A stretch of 64,000 nucleotides of DNA from Pithys albifrons albifrons (GCF_047495875.1 NC_092475.1:8336501-8400500), one strand, 5' to 3'. Shown: positions 1 through 11,093, numbered from the stretch's first letter. Made by a program: numbers and translations. Notes: generated by a model from the sequence alone, not told the origin.

Positions 1-624
1 GGAGGACAACCATAAACAGATTTGCCACAACCACTTGGTTTAACTTTGAGTCACTTAGAACTGGTTTTAAACGTTACCCAATTTCTCTGGTCATGTTCTC
101 ATGACACTCCTGCCAGAGGCACACTTGCCCTCAGCTGACTCAAACATCACCACACTGCTCACTAACATGGGGAGAGCAGACAGGGAGTCAGACACCAACC
201 CAGCACAGCAGGGCAGCTCAGGGGGCTCTGCTGCTGCAGGAGACCTTCACCAGCAAGTTTAAAGTGCCTGTGTCTGCACTGGATGGGAGACTTCAGTTCT
301 TGGTTACAAAGGGTTTCACACATACTCCTTCAAGTCATAAAACAAATTAACATTATTAGCATCATTATTAACATTGAAACCACAACTAATGCTCTTCATC
401 TAGCATTTTTAATTGTAAATAAATTAGCAATAAATTACTCAGTGATGTTCCAAAACCATAAACACTTATATGTGCTGGACCATGGGTAAACACACTGTTT
501 TAAAAACAAACATAAGACAATAGAGAGCCATAAACATTTGAGTGTAAAAATCCTGGCCAGTCAACCCATAAATACAAAAAAAAGGATATAAATTTTCTAG
601 TGAACAAACCTATCATTTATCAAC
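1..624. other. Non-coding flank, probable BCAS4 intron
   Basis: AT-rich sequence lying 3' (minus strand) of the BCAS4-like exon. I read the minus strand for the next expected BCAS4 segment, the family's LEAFVKMVG-type helix, and did not find it, so that exon probably lies left of the window. No repeat or RNA gene was recognised. A short stretch near 283-292 resembles part of the 5S rRNA C box, but nothing around it supports a 5S gene. Confidence 0.4.
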
Positions 625-690
625 TTTGGCATAGATGTGTTTCATCTCCAGCACCTCATCTGTTGTGAGTGGACTGGTCTCATCCAGGCT
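625..690 (-). CDS. BCAS4: BCAS4-like internal exon (partial gene)
   Basis: The minus-strand reading ends in EMKHIYAKVDK. Read from the preceding CAG it aligns without gaps over about 26 residues to human BCAS4, in the segment ending EMRGIYAKVDR. The acceptor is the CAG at 691-693, preceded by a pyrimidine-rich stretch. The donor is unclear: GT at 623-624 (GTTGAT) would end the exon after the lysine codon, while a better-looking GT about 14 nt further on would include in-frame TGA and TAG. BCAS4 is a small coiled-coil protein related to the BLOC-1 subunit BLOC1S4, which acts in endosome and lysosome-related organelle biogenesis; the function of BCAS4 itself is poorly defined. Placement next to PARD6B on the same strand matches human synteny. 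The N-terminal half of the match is weak, so a decayed exon cannot be excluded. Confidence 0.55.
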
Positions 691-3600
691 CTGACATACC
701 ACTTCTGATCCGCACAAAGAGAAGTCTGTCACATGAGGATGAAGCTTGAAGATAAACACTACACTGTTTTTTTCATGTGAATATTTCAAATTACACCTAC
801 TCAGAAAGTTATCACAAGGGCCTAATATGGTAAACATTTTTCTTTTTTTTTACCTACTACAACCAAGCCTGTTTCTGGCACCCACAGGAGAGCCTGAACC
901 TTATCTGCAGTCCTGCCAAGTGTTGTATTAGCAAGAGTTACCCAATTTCCTACATAAACACCTGCCAGTGCTTTGTTCACTGGCAGCACGATACACCTCC
1001 AAACAGCTCTGCAGCTCATGCAACGTACAGGCATTGATGGATAAGCCAAGAACAGGGAGTAACTCTCTGAAGGGAAAGATAAAAGCAAACCCAAGAAAAC
1101 CTCTCCCAAAACACCCCAAAAGGCATCCTGGTCTGTAAAACAGGGCAGCAGCACATTGACAAGAGAAATGAGAGGCAGTAGAGCCCACTTTTATACAATT
1201 TTTCTTTCTCAGCTGCAGTGAAGTAGAGAAGGTCTTGGTTCACTTCTGGGTTAAAGCTGTGCTGCCCAGGATTTTCACAGAATACAGAGGAATGAGGACC
1301 CCTTCAGCAGAGAGTTCTGGCCCAATGACTGAGCTGGAAGATACTCTTCCCTCAACCTCACAGGACAGAGAAAGGCTCTTTTAGCTAGAATGGAGAGAAC
1401 TTGGCACCAGGCTCATAGTGCAGGGAATTTTCTGGGCATTTTGAGATTTAATCTAGAAGCTTAAATAAAGCATAAATGACTGCTATAGATAATTTAATCC
1501 ATGGGCCATGCTTTATAAACTCTAATAGATACTTCGACATTTTACTGATGATCATACGACTCATTTTTGTGTTTGGTTTTTTTAAAGAAGTTGTGTTTGT
1601 AAAAACTGAGTATAAATGGAGCAATGAACGTATAAAATTACTCATAGTAAGATTTTATGGTATTTGTATTACCAGAATGGGTACATGCAGATCAAGTGCT
1701 TTTACAGTGCTCTAGGTGTTCTGCAATAGAAGATCAAACAGACATATCAAACACTAGGAGCTTTCTACTGCCAACAACCAACAGCATCTCAGCACTGCAG
1801 CCACCAAAGTGCAAGGGCCACCTCCCAGCAGCGACACAACTGCAGCCCCAGACACCACCTGGCACCTTTGCAGTATGTCCCTCATATCCAGCAGAGAGGG
1901 AGAACAGCCAGGCAGGCAGGATCCCTGTCAGTGGAGCCACATGAATTAACACATACTGGAGGAGATGAAGCAGATGGTTCCCAGGTTTGTTCTATTGAAT
2001 TCTTTTGGCTCAGTGGTGGGCAGAAAACCTCTCCTTTCTCACAAAGCACATGTGAAGAATAGACTGACAGTCTGAGGTGAAGTTTATATTCAGGTAAACA
2101 AATTAGATTACAATTTGAGCCTGAAGTTTCCAGAGATAAGGTACCAACTTGCTTGTTGATGTTGGTCTCAGAAAGGACCAGGAAAAAGCCAGTCTTATAG
2201 TGAAATGCGGCTGTAAACGATACTGGTAATTACTGCACCGGTGAACAAGAGCTTGGGGCAGAGCAAGAGAGGGAGATGGTGCACGGACCCAAGACAGCAA
2301 CTGTCAGAGCAGACACGGAACAAATTTAAACCATCTTTCTTCGAGGGTGAGAGAAAACGACCAATCCAAGACACAAGAGCTGATTTCCAGCAGCAGCCTG
2401 TGCTGAAGGGAAATGATATGCAAATATGATTCATGAGGAGCCGTTCTGCAGCAGTTTGCAGAGCCACAGCGACAGTGAGTTCAAGAGGAGTCAGCATATG
2501 ACAAAAGGAAATGATTCTCTTGGTACCGCTGCCTCTCATGAGCCAGAGAGAGCAGGACTGCTCTGAACCCCCACTCTATAAAACAAGATTTATTTCCCCT
2601 TGTGGAATGTATTTTACTTTATCTTACTGTAGATTCAGTCTAGTGCTCAGCAGAGCACAGCAGTCCATGGGAAAAAAAAACCCCTGTATTCCTCTTCCTA
2701 GACTTTACTGTGATAATTGGAGGAGGGAAGGTTTGACTGAGCTTGGTCTTCTAATTCAAATCAGCCAGACCAAGCCTAAGGAGGTGGCAAACCGGTAGCA
2801 CGGAAGTCAGTCTGAGGCAGCACCACCAGAGTGTGAATGATGAATGAGAGCACAAACCAGGCAGGTTTGATGCAGGGCAGTGAGCGCTGGCCCCTGCATG
2901 CAGGTCAGGCTCCACCAGTTAACCAAGGCAAGCACAGATTTCTGTTACTTTGTATTTCATAAAAGCTCCTATTTTTATGGGGAAAAGTAAAAAAACCCAG
3001 TTAGAGATGCAAGTGACACTGTGGAAATCCTAGTTGTCACAGGGACTTTTTTGTAAGGATCTATCTATACTCTTTTTCAGTCTTGGATGCCATGTTAGCA
3101 CAGAGTAACATAAAAGGCCCACAAGTAAAAGTGACCATTATAAACTGAAGACCTCAGTGGTGAGAAGAGAGAAAACTGAGGCTGGTTTGCTCCTGAGAAG
3201 TGAACAAACCCCAGTGACTCAAACAAAACCTGCTCTTCCTCCCTTTTCACAGTGATGACAGCAGGTTTCACACCCAGGGCCTCAGGGAGCAGGTTCTGAA
3301 AGCACCAGGAGACAATGAGCCATCAGCAGCTGCTCTGGGGAACCATCACAAAGCGGGATTTACAAACATCCTGGAGCAAATTCCGCCTAAAGTTCAGCGG
3401 CTTGAGAACCACTCCCTTGTGGTTTTGTAATTGGTCAGTATGCTGGAGGATCAACACAGGCGTTAAAAAGAGTATCAACACAGCAAATTTTGCAGCTATC
3501 TGTACATCCTCTTCAAGGACCAGGAGACAAAGAAATGGAAACAGTGAATTTCCACACGTGCCTGAAGCACAGAACCCTATCCCAAAGGGTAACCAGCACA

Positions 3601-4670
3601 GACCCATGGAAACAAAAGGAGAATGGGACATACAGGAGCCTGGGGTAGGAAAGGCTGGCAAGAAGTCTCCCAAGAGGTTTAAAACCTCACAGGATCCATC
3701 TGAACAAGCCAACCACCTTCCCTACACCAGAGCCAGAAATGTAAGGTTCATGCCTGACCAATGGGAAAATGCACAAGGAAGTGAAAAAACTTAGCATAAG
3801 CTCCTAAACTGAAGAACTCAGTGAATGAACCCAATAGTAAACGAGACAGAACACAATCAGCAGTGAAGAGTTATTGATTCAAAGTCCTGGCTTTGAGCAG
3901 GTGGTGCCCTACGACGAAGCAATCACCACCTTTCAGGAATGAACTCAAGGGACTTCTGGCTGAAGAAACCAATCTCTTGTGTTCTACATTTTGCACAGAC
4001 TAAATGTGCTGTACTAGAGAATCCAAAGCTGACAAATGTAAGCCAAGACATATCAAAAAATAGACTCTGAGGTTCACGTGCTCCTTTCCAGCTATTTTTG
4101 TCAAAAGATGAATGGAAAAAGAACTGCTCCAACAGCCACTGATAATGAGCCATTCTTACGAGGCAGCTCTTCCTCCTCTGAAGTCCCCTGTTAACCATGA
4201 GATGTGAACAGCCAAGATTTTGTTTCTTTCCACCCTATGTCACTTCCCCTGGAAGCAATGATGCCTCCTTTCCATAAGCAAGACATGCCCATGAAAAACC
4301 AGAGACTGATGGAGGCTCTGATAGAAGTCAAAAAAGGATTAATAACCAGCCATACTGCTGACTGATGTGTCTACAGGAGAATGGCCTCACTTCTCCTGCG
4401 CTGAATTCACATCCAAGGTGCAAGGAAGAAGTGTCATGGTAATGCTGAGAGAGGGCAGATGGTCTGTGCATCAGTGACTGTGCGAGGATGTCCCTCTCAG
4501 TGAACTTAGTGCTTTTTGCACTCTAAAGGGTTACAAGGCAGTACCAGTTCCTCCACTTACTTTCACATTTTTTAGCCCAAGGAACGAAAGAAAAATCGAC
4601 TGCCAACATCACATTATTTTTAAATGAACTCCATAAGCCACACAGCATTCAGACAGCACTACTTTAAGCA
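691..4670. other. Non-coding, probable BCAS4 intron(s)
   Basis: If the exon at 625-690 is BCAS4, its upstream coding exons (the family's LEEFCSL helix and the N-terminus) should lie to the right on the minus strand. I searched for that motif by eye and did not find it. Several open frames of 60-160 codons occur (for example plus 3315-3794 and minus 3323-3712), but they overlap on opposite strands, have no family features and look like chance. No interspersed repeat was recognised. Confidence 0.4.
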
Positions 4671-4920
4671 GAAAGCCCCAGTCCAACCCCCTGGCCAGGC
4701 AGGGTCACCTGGAACAGGTGACACAGGAGCCCATCCAGGTGGGTTTGGGATGTCTCCAGAGGGTGAGACTCCACACCCTCCCTGGGCAGCTGTTCAGGGC
4801 TCTGCCACCTCCATGAAAAGAAGTTCTTCTTCATGCCGAGGTAGAAGTTGCTGTGTCTTAATTTATGGCCAAGGCTCCTCCTCCTGTCACTGGGCACCTC
4901 CCTCTTGGCACCTGCCTTGA
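4671..4920 (-). mobile_element. CR1 non-LTR retrotransposon fragment
   Basis: The plus strand reads as the reverse complement of the 3' part of avian CR1. It starts with AGTCCAACCCCCTGGCC, then carries the characteristic CACCTGGAACAGGTGACACAGG block, a GAGACTCCACACCCTCCCTGGGCAG-like block and a CTGTCACTGGGCACC block. The element is 5'-truncated and mutated and keeps no coding potential; the open minus frame across it is a by-product. It lies head-to-tail with the next CR1 fragment in the same orientation. Confidence 0.8.
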
Positions 4921-5290
4921 AGATACCACAGAACATCCAGAGCTGGAAGGGACCACCAGGACCATGAGCCCAACCCCTGGCCTTGCACAGACACCCCAAC
5001 AACCCCCCCGACCCTGAGAGGATCATCCAAACACTCCCTGAGATCTGGCAGCCTTGTGACCAAACCCTGGGGAGACTGTTCAGTGCCCACCACCCTCTGG
5101 GGGAGGAACCTTTAACTGAGATCCCACCTGACCCCCCTGGCACCACCTCAGGCCACTCAGGTCCTGTCACTAGAGAGCAGCACTCGGGGTTGCCCCTCAG
5201 GAGCTCTGCCCTCAGAGCGGCGACACACATCGAGTGCCCTCGGCCGCTCCTCCTGAGGCCCCTACAGACCCTTCCCCACCTTCGCTGCCC
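4921..5290 (-). mobile_element. Second CR1 fragment, same orientation
   Basis: The plus strand begins with AGCTGGAAGGGACCACCAGG and GAGCCCAACCCCTGGCC, continues through the CCACCCTCTGGG..GAACC block and reaches GTCCTGTCACTAGAGAGCAG. These are reverse-complement landmarks of a second CR1 subfamily 3' region. The 5' boundary in element orientation is approximate. It directly abuts the previous fragment, so either two insertions landed together or one landed in the tail of the other. Confidence 0.8.
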
Positions 5291-5299
5291 CCATTCCTG

Positions 5300-5455
5300 C
5301 CCATTAATGCCCATTTGTGACCATTCGTGACAATTAATGCCATTAGTGCCAATTAATGCCCATTAATGCCCATTCGTGCTCATTTATGCTCATTAGTGCC
5401 AAATAATGCCCATTAGTGCTCACTAATGCCCATTAATGCTCATTAGTGCCCATCC
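5300..5455. repeat. Degenerate ~11-bp tandem repeat (CCCATTAATGC)
   Basis: About fourteen imperfect copies of an 11-bp unit, CCCATTAATGC, with variants such as TCATTAGTGC, CCATTCGTGA and CCATTTATGC. The array is AT-rich and ends where the CpG island begins at about 5460. It creates repeated ATG and ATTA motifs but no plausible gene. Confidence 0.85.
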
Positions 5456-5507
5456 TGCCCCCCACTCGCTCCCCCATCCGCCCCAGCCCGAGCTCCGCGC
5501 GCGCCCC

Positions 5508-5522
5508 AGCGCCCCCTGGCGG
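5508..5522 (-). promoter_or_regulatory. CTCF core motif
   Basis: On the minus strand this reads CCGCCAGGGGGCGCT, a near-perfect match to the CTCF core consensus CCACCAGGGGGCGCT. It lies inside the CpG island. Occupancy cannot be read from sequence; orientation is minus, pointing left out of the PARD6B interval. Confidence 0.65.
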
Positions 5523-5569
5523 CGCGGCCCGACCGCTGCCCGCGCCAAGATGGCGGCGGGGCCGGGCCG

Positions 5570-5700
5570 GGGGCCATGGGGACAGCGGGGCCATGGGGAC
5601 AGCTGTGGGGACAGCGGGGCTGGGCCGGGGACCATGGGGACAGCGGGGCCATGGGGACAGCTGTGGGGACAGCGGGGCCGGGCCGGGGGCTGGGGGCCAG
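5570..5700. repeat. GC-rich minisatellite in CpG island
   Basis: Repeats of GGGGACAGCGGGGCCATGG and GGGGACAGCTGTGGGGACAG, with two long copies about 54-60 bp apart. They carry repeated G-runs suitable for G-quadruplexes on the plus strand. They are stop-free in several frames on both strands, which explains the overlapping open frames. Confidence 0.75.
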
Positions 5701-5929
5701 TGGGGCTGGGGACGGCGGGGCAGGACAGGCGCCTGGAGCAGCCCCGGCCCCTCACGGTCACGGCACAGCCGCGGCAATGGCCGTGCACTTCCCGCATCGT
5801 CCCCCGGGCCCTGGGCCAGCGCTGTGGGGTGAGGGCAGAGCCGCAAACGGCTGGGCCGGGACACTGGGACGGGGAAAGCACCCGGCGGGGCCCTCGCCCC
5901 GCGCTGGAGCCCGCGGGGCCCCGGCCATG

Positions 5930-6350
5930 GTGCCGTGCCCTGGTACCGGCAGTGCCATATCATGGGAATAGCAGTGCTATATCGTGGTACCAGCAGTGCC
6001 GTGTCATGGTTATATCATGGTACCAGTGGTGCCATGCCCTGGTACCGGCGATGCCGTATGGTGGTACCAGCAGTGCCATGGTGGTACCAGCGGTGCCATG
6101 CCCCGGTACCGGCGGTGCCATATGGTGGTACCAGCAGTGCCATACAGTGGTACCAGCAGTGCCGTGTCATGGTTATATCATGGTACCAGTGGTGCCATGC
6201 CCTGGTACTGGCGATGCCGTATGGTGGTACCAGCAGTGCCATGGTGGTACCAGCGGTGCCATGCCCCGGTACCGGCGGTGCCGTATGGTGGTACCAGCAG
6301 TGCCATACAGTGGTACCAGCAGTGCCATGCCATGGTACAGCACCACAGCA
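5930..6350. repeat. TGGTACCAGCAGTGCCATG minisatellite, 163-bp higher-order period
   Basis: Short units of about 15-19 bp (TGGTACCAGCAGTGCC with a variable AT(G)-rich linker) are arranged in a higher-order repeat. The segment beginning GGTTATATCATGGTACC at 6008 recurs at 6171, a 163-bp period, and the two long copies are almost identical. Each unit contains the palindrome GGTACC (KpnI site). All three plus frames and at least one minus frame stay open through most of the array, the usual signature of a stop-poor repeat, not a gene. Confidence 0.85.
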
Positions 6351-6428
6351 CCTTTCACACACCCACTGCTGCTGCTCCCGTTTGTTTAAGGCCAGAAAGC
6401 AAAACAAAACCCCTCACTCTATTTTGTA

Positions 6429-6547
6429 GCCTATAGGGAATGCCACCTTGATGCCTGATCCCTTCATATCTTGGCAACTCAGCAGGATCAGCCCCAGCTG
6501 GTACTTGGATGGGAGACCTCCTGGGAGTACCAGGGGCTGTAGGTTCT
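6429..6547 (+). pseudogene. 5S rRNA pseudogene (full length, degenerate)
   Basis: The 119-nt segment aligns end to end with vertebrate 5S rRNA, from GCCTA at the 5' end to GGCTGTAGGTTCT at the 3' end. The 3' half is best preserved: GTACTTGGATGGGAGACC at 6501-6518 is identical to the 5S C-box region, and the following CTGGGAGTACC differs by one base. The A-box region (CAACTCAGCAGGATCAGCCC) and the 5' half have drifted, with about three bases lost. There is no clear T-run terminator at the 3' end, so it is probably a retroposed, inactive copy or a SINE-like 5S-derived element. Confidence 0.8.
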
Positions 6548-6549
6548 AG

Positions 6550-9500
6550 TTCTGAGGACTTCACTGTCACCATCCAACCTCACTCGGCTGTGGCAGATGA
6601 GCCTGAGGAGTAAAGGGTGTGGCCAGTTTGGTACAGGCTGTGCCTCACCTAAACAATCTGCTGCACAGAGTCAAAGGATAAACCCACGTGGGCAGAACCC
6701 TTCCCCAGTCTTCGCTGGTGAAGCCTCACCGTGATGATGGTAAGGGAACACCACACAGCCTGGCTCCGAGGCCAGCTCTCCTCTCACACCTTGGTGTAGG
6801 CACTACATACCGTGCTGTAGTAGCAGCTCTGTCTCACCACTCCTCTGCCAATGCCCTTATTTCTCCACAGCAATCTCCTCCCTCTTTACTCCACACCTGG
6901 AATAAGAGAAGCTTTTTAACTCCACACCACCACTCCTTTCATTTCACCTCAGCATTGTGTTCCCATTCAACCTTAAACAATTTACCTGCTTTTCCTATGG
7001 ATTTTTTTAATATCAAGCTCACTCCTTGATAAAAATATTTGGGTCAGGTATTTTATATTGTCAACGGTTCAGGCCCACGAGACATGAATATGGTGTTCAA
7101 ATGCCAGACTTTATGAAGGAACATGAAAAAAGAAAATCCAGCACTAAAACTCCTCTACAAAGTTTCCCAAAAAGCCTCTGCTTTCACTGAGAAAATTAAG
7201 CTGCCTTTGTTGGGATTCTTGCTCTCCCAGCGAGTCATTAAGGTGAGAAGGTAGAAAAGTTTGAAAACAGCCAAAAAGCAGAAAGCACAGAGCTCTGTCT
7301 AACCCTGGAGACTCCAGCAGGAATACTGAGCATTGCTGGAGGGCTTCATTGGAACAGTTCCCACGGCAGCTCCAGAGTCCTGAACAAAGCCTCCCACGGC
7401 CAAGGAGGGCAATGGCAGGTGTATCTCCACGGTCCATCCAAGGTCTGTCCCAGCCCTGTACAGGACACGTCACAGCAGGCACAGTAACATCACCCAGCAG
7501 AGCCTTGAGAGCTTCCCCTTGGCAAAGCCTTCTGCTGGACCAAACCCATCCTACTCTGCATTCACTGGTATCGTGGTCTCATGTGCTACAAAATTAAACA
7601 TCAGAACAAAAATCAGAAGTCATATTGCTGGAAGAAATTGTTATTGCCAATTGAAAATTTAAAAATGTAAAATTAAGGCAACTCTCTGTGCAAAGGAATG
7701 AAAAGCCCCGTTCTGATTTCCACGGAGCTGAAATACATGACTGAGCTGAGCTGGCAAGGCCAGGCCCACCCGAAGAGATACTCAGGGAAACACTGCCACG
7801 AAAGCTGTGATTAATTCCCAAGCAAGAAAACACCTAAATTACATGGCTGCTTTGAGCAGTATGTGCAAGGACAAAGAGAGATCAGTATTAAAACATGTCT
7901 TTAATTTCAGCTGAAGAGGCCTGAAGGAAACAGAATGACTTGCAAGGACCAGAGAACACAAGTTGCTTCTGTATTCCCTGTCAGAACTAACAGGCACCCA
8001 GTTACAAAAACACACACTCTGCTGTACAGCACTGCACAGGAAACTTGTTCTGTCTTCTTTCTTATTTAACACCAGCACAAGTGGCACTTGATAAATCAAT
8101 AGGCTACAGCTGACATGAGCTAATACTTGAATGAAACTCCCTAGTACTACTACATAGTAGTAGTTCCCTTTGCAATGTCATCTTAATCAAGCTTGAAAAT
8201 TCATTTTTGTAAATGTTAACAGTATTAACAAGACCAGTCTGGTCCACTCTAGAGGTGTACATGACTAATAAAGTAGATGCTAACCCACAACTAAGACAGA
8301 AATTGTCAGTGGTTTAACCACAGGAAAATGATGTGGATATCCCGGACTAAGTTGTGTCATCACCTTGAAAATGCTGAACACAAAACCAAAACAAAGATCT
8401 CAAGATTTGGCTTTAAGTGGTTGGACTTAGTGCAAATCACTGACAACCACATATAGAGATGGAATTGATGGAGGGTTGGTGTCAAGGGAGAGCCACAGGA
8501 AAAAAAATTCTCCCAATAGTGAAACTGAACAAATTTCCTTCGGCTTTTTTCTTAGCAACAAATAAAAATCACATCAACATTTTACTGTCAAAATGAAGGA
8601 AGGGGAAGCTGCTTTAAAGCTGGTTTAGAAGTATCTTTTATCATGACAAGGGAAATTTTTAAATAATCTTCCCAAAGAGAACATTACTGACTTTACATTC
8701 CTGCCAGGCTCAGGTGGGATAACAGCTTTCTACAGGTAGGAAAGGGGAACACTCCCAAGTGCTCCCCACTTCAGGTTTTGGAGCCTTTCTCTCTTCTTGT
8801 GGGGTGGGAGAGCATCTCAGCCTAAAAAGGGCAACTTCAAACCCTCCCTCTTGCCTTCAGAGATCTGAAGCATCCCTTGTACCTTCCCAGGAGGGTGACA
8901 GTGCAAGACCCCACTGTCCCAGGATGGACAGAGCTGGATGCAACATGCTGGGACTCACCTCCTTCTTTACTGTATCTCCTGTTTCCTTCCCAGTTTTTAC
9001 TCTCATCTCCATTTTCTCTTGCAGCTGTGGATAACTAGGCCACTTTCAGAACTGACTTAGACCGGACAGGTTATGATACCCATTAGCTTTGTTTGTTGTA
9101 ACCACACCAATCAAATGTTGTTACATCAAGCATGAGCCCCTGCACTGGGCGGTGTCCCCACCTGGGTCCCTTCTCTGGCTCCTTTCCCATCATCTGCTGC
9201 TCTCATTCTGTCCCTCAGTTCTTAGCACTGCCATTGCCTGGGACAAACCCCCCACCCCCCCACATTATCAGTAACTAGGCATTGGAAATGCTCACATGAA
9301 AGTATTCTGAGGCAGTCACTGCACCACAGAGGACAAGAGCCTTGTGCTCCCAATGTGGAGCAATAAATATGCTCTTACAGACTTTCTTAAACATAGTATC
9401 ACAGAGCCTGAAACAAGCCTTTCACACTGATGAAATGCAAACTATTTCCTTATACTACCAGGTAATTAAATAGTAGTTCAAGTGGAAAGGAATGTTAATT

Positions 9501-11050
9501 GGAAGGACAGGATATGATATCTTACTAGCAACACTTCTGAACTCTGTCTAAGAACTGCTGGTTCAATAGCACAGCACTTCTTCAATTCCTTTGTGCTTCA
9601 TAGCTCTAAAGCACTTTTAAAATCAAGCACACGACACTAAGGCCTCAGAGACAAATTTATCTCCTATTTGAGTGGCAAAGTACACAAGTGATACATCATA
9701 GCTGCACAAGGAGTCTGAATTCTTACATCTTGGCTGCAATCTCACCTCTCCAAGAACCAGCTGTACCATTTCTTGCATACTTCTACAGCATCCAAGAACA
9801 ATATTATTACTGTCCAACAGTTTTCCTCATGTTAGTATTGGAAGCCGTTTATGAAGCTACCTGAAGCTCTATCATTGCCACATGTAACTACATCCCAGTA
9901 TCTGAGTATTGATTCTTGAATTGCAAAGATGTGCTCATCAGAAGTAATTCTGGTGTGTCTGACACCAGACTGTCACTGCTAGTTTTATGATAACAAGAAC
10001 TACCAAGGGTATTTAGTACTAGTCTAAATCTTTCTCCTGCTGGAATACTGAGGAGAGGAGAGGGGCATTTTCACTTGGTTACTTATGAAAATCCTGGGAA
10101 GTCCTTGTATTTGTAACTAATACAGAAACTTTAAATTTCATAAAATAACTCAAGTCTTAATACCTTGTTAAGAGCTCATCACCTTGAGAAAAGTTAAATA
10201 CTGCTGGTGTTTAAGGGCTGGATGTTACTGCAGTTAACAACTGCATTCCTTCCTGGAGGTGGCAGCAGCAGGGAAAGCTCCAGTCTCCCTTTAAACCAGT
10301 TCCTTGGTTTAAGAAAACGACCTGTAGGTATTAGTGCTTTCTAGAACTGCATTGCTGCCTGGCCTGAGCGGGCCCTTCAGTCTCATTCCCTGGCAGTGTC
10401 CCAGCCCAGCACTCTGTGCCTCCTCTGCTCAGCCAGGCCCATCAAGCTCACTTTATCCTCACAGACGAAGGCACTCCTGGGGATGTGGCTCCTGCTGCAG
10501 ACACAGAGGGAAGTGCAGAACAGGAGTCGTGTGCTCGGCCCCAAAGCAGCAGAGCCAAAGGTCACCAAAAAGGGCTGAACACAGCTCGAGTCTCTGGCCA
10601 CTGGGTAAATGTTCACAAGGGCTGCCAAGGCAAAAAAGATGGGAGAAAATATTTGCAAGTCAAATGGGTTTGAGTTAAAACTGTAATAGAGACAGGTCAC
10701 CAAGTACTCAGAGCAGCAGTGACAACCCCACGTGCCCAGAGCACCTGGCACAGGTGAGGGAGAACGAGGATCCACCTCACAGGCTCAGGCAGGCACTCCT
10801 TGCAGGAGGCACTACTGGCAGCTCCTGCAGGAACAAGCACAGCACAGGTTAGTCTAGAGGACCAAGGGCAAGTGTTTGGAACTCCTGTGACCTCCCACGG
10901 GCAGAGCTCTGCCCAGGGAAGGCTCAGGAAGCACAGGGTGAAGGCTGACAGGAAAACACTGAGCTGTGCAGGAGAAACACATGAAGCCCATCTGCTGTCA
11001 CACTTGAGAAAAAGAGGAGACATTCTTCCTTATTTTCATTTATCTGACAA
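6550..11050. other. Intergenic / unassigned, no gene recognised
   Basis: Mixed-composition sequence between the 5S pseudogene and the presumed end of the PARD6B 3' UTR. Open frames such as plus 6688-7029, minus 7144-7482, and both strands of 10334-11023 have no recognisable domains and overlap each other. Some of this could be an upstream BCAS4 intron, if the BCAS4 promoter lies to the right of the 5.5-kb CpG island. No CR1 or RNA gene was seen. Confidence 0.4.
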
Positions 11051-11071
11051 AGTAATCAAGAAAAAAACTCT

Positions 11072-11093
11072 TTTATTTCTATATCCATTTATT
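11072..11093 (-). terminator. Two AATAAA polyadenylation signals
   Basis: On the minus strand AATAAA occurs at 11093-11088 and again at 11077-11072. Immediately downstream (lower coordinates) is a U-rich stretch, GAGTTTTTTTCTTGA. This is the last convincing poly(A) cluster before composition changes at about 11.0 kb, so it is the best candidate for the distal end of PARD6B mRNA. Confidence 0.5.

Larger units (their letters stand above)
5460..5935. promoter_or_regulatory. CpG island with CTCF core and YY1 motif
   Basis: Very GC- and CpG-rich block. Its left part holds a canonical CTCF core on the minus strand (5508-5522). A plus-strand CCAAGATGGCGGC (about 5546-5558) matches the YY1-type element found just downstream of many vertebrate start sites. 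The right part is inflated by a GGGGACAGCGGGGCCAT-type minisatellite. Candidate roles are the promoter of BCAS4 (minus) or of an unidentified plus-strand transcript; the YY1 orientation favours plus. I could not find a BCAS4 first-exon peptide on the minus strand here. Confidence 0.55.

Noticed and set aside
283..300. GGATGGGAGACTTC resembling the 5S C box
   Set aside because: Only about a dozen bases match and flanks do not align to 5S rRNA.
928..1188. Possible minus-strand exon with a CTGCAG acceptor and GGGTAACT donor
   Set aside because: Splice-like sites occur, but the peptide (around SCLEVYRAASEQSTGRC) does not match the expected BCAS4 segment and other frames are equally open.
3315..3794. 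159-codon plus frame opposite a 129-codon minus frame
   Set aside because: No recognisable domain, no splice or promoter context, and both strands open over the same stretch.
5436..6389. 317-codon plus-strand open frame across the CpG island
   Set aside because: It is open because of two stop-poor minisatellites; the other plus frames and minus frames are open too. The translation is repeat-shifted with no domain.
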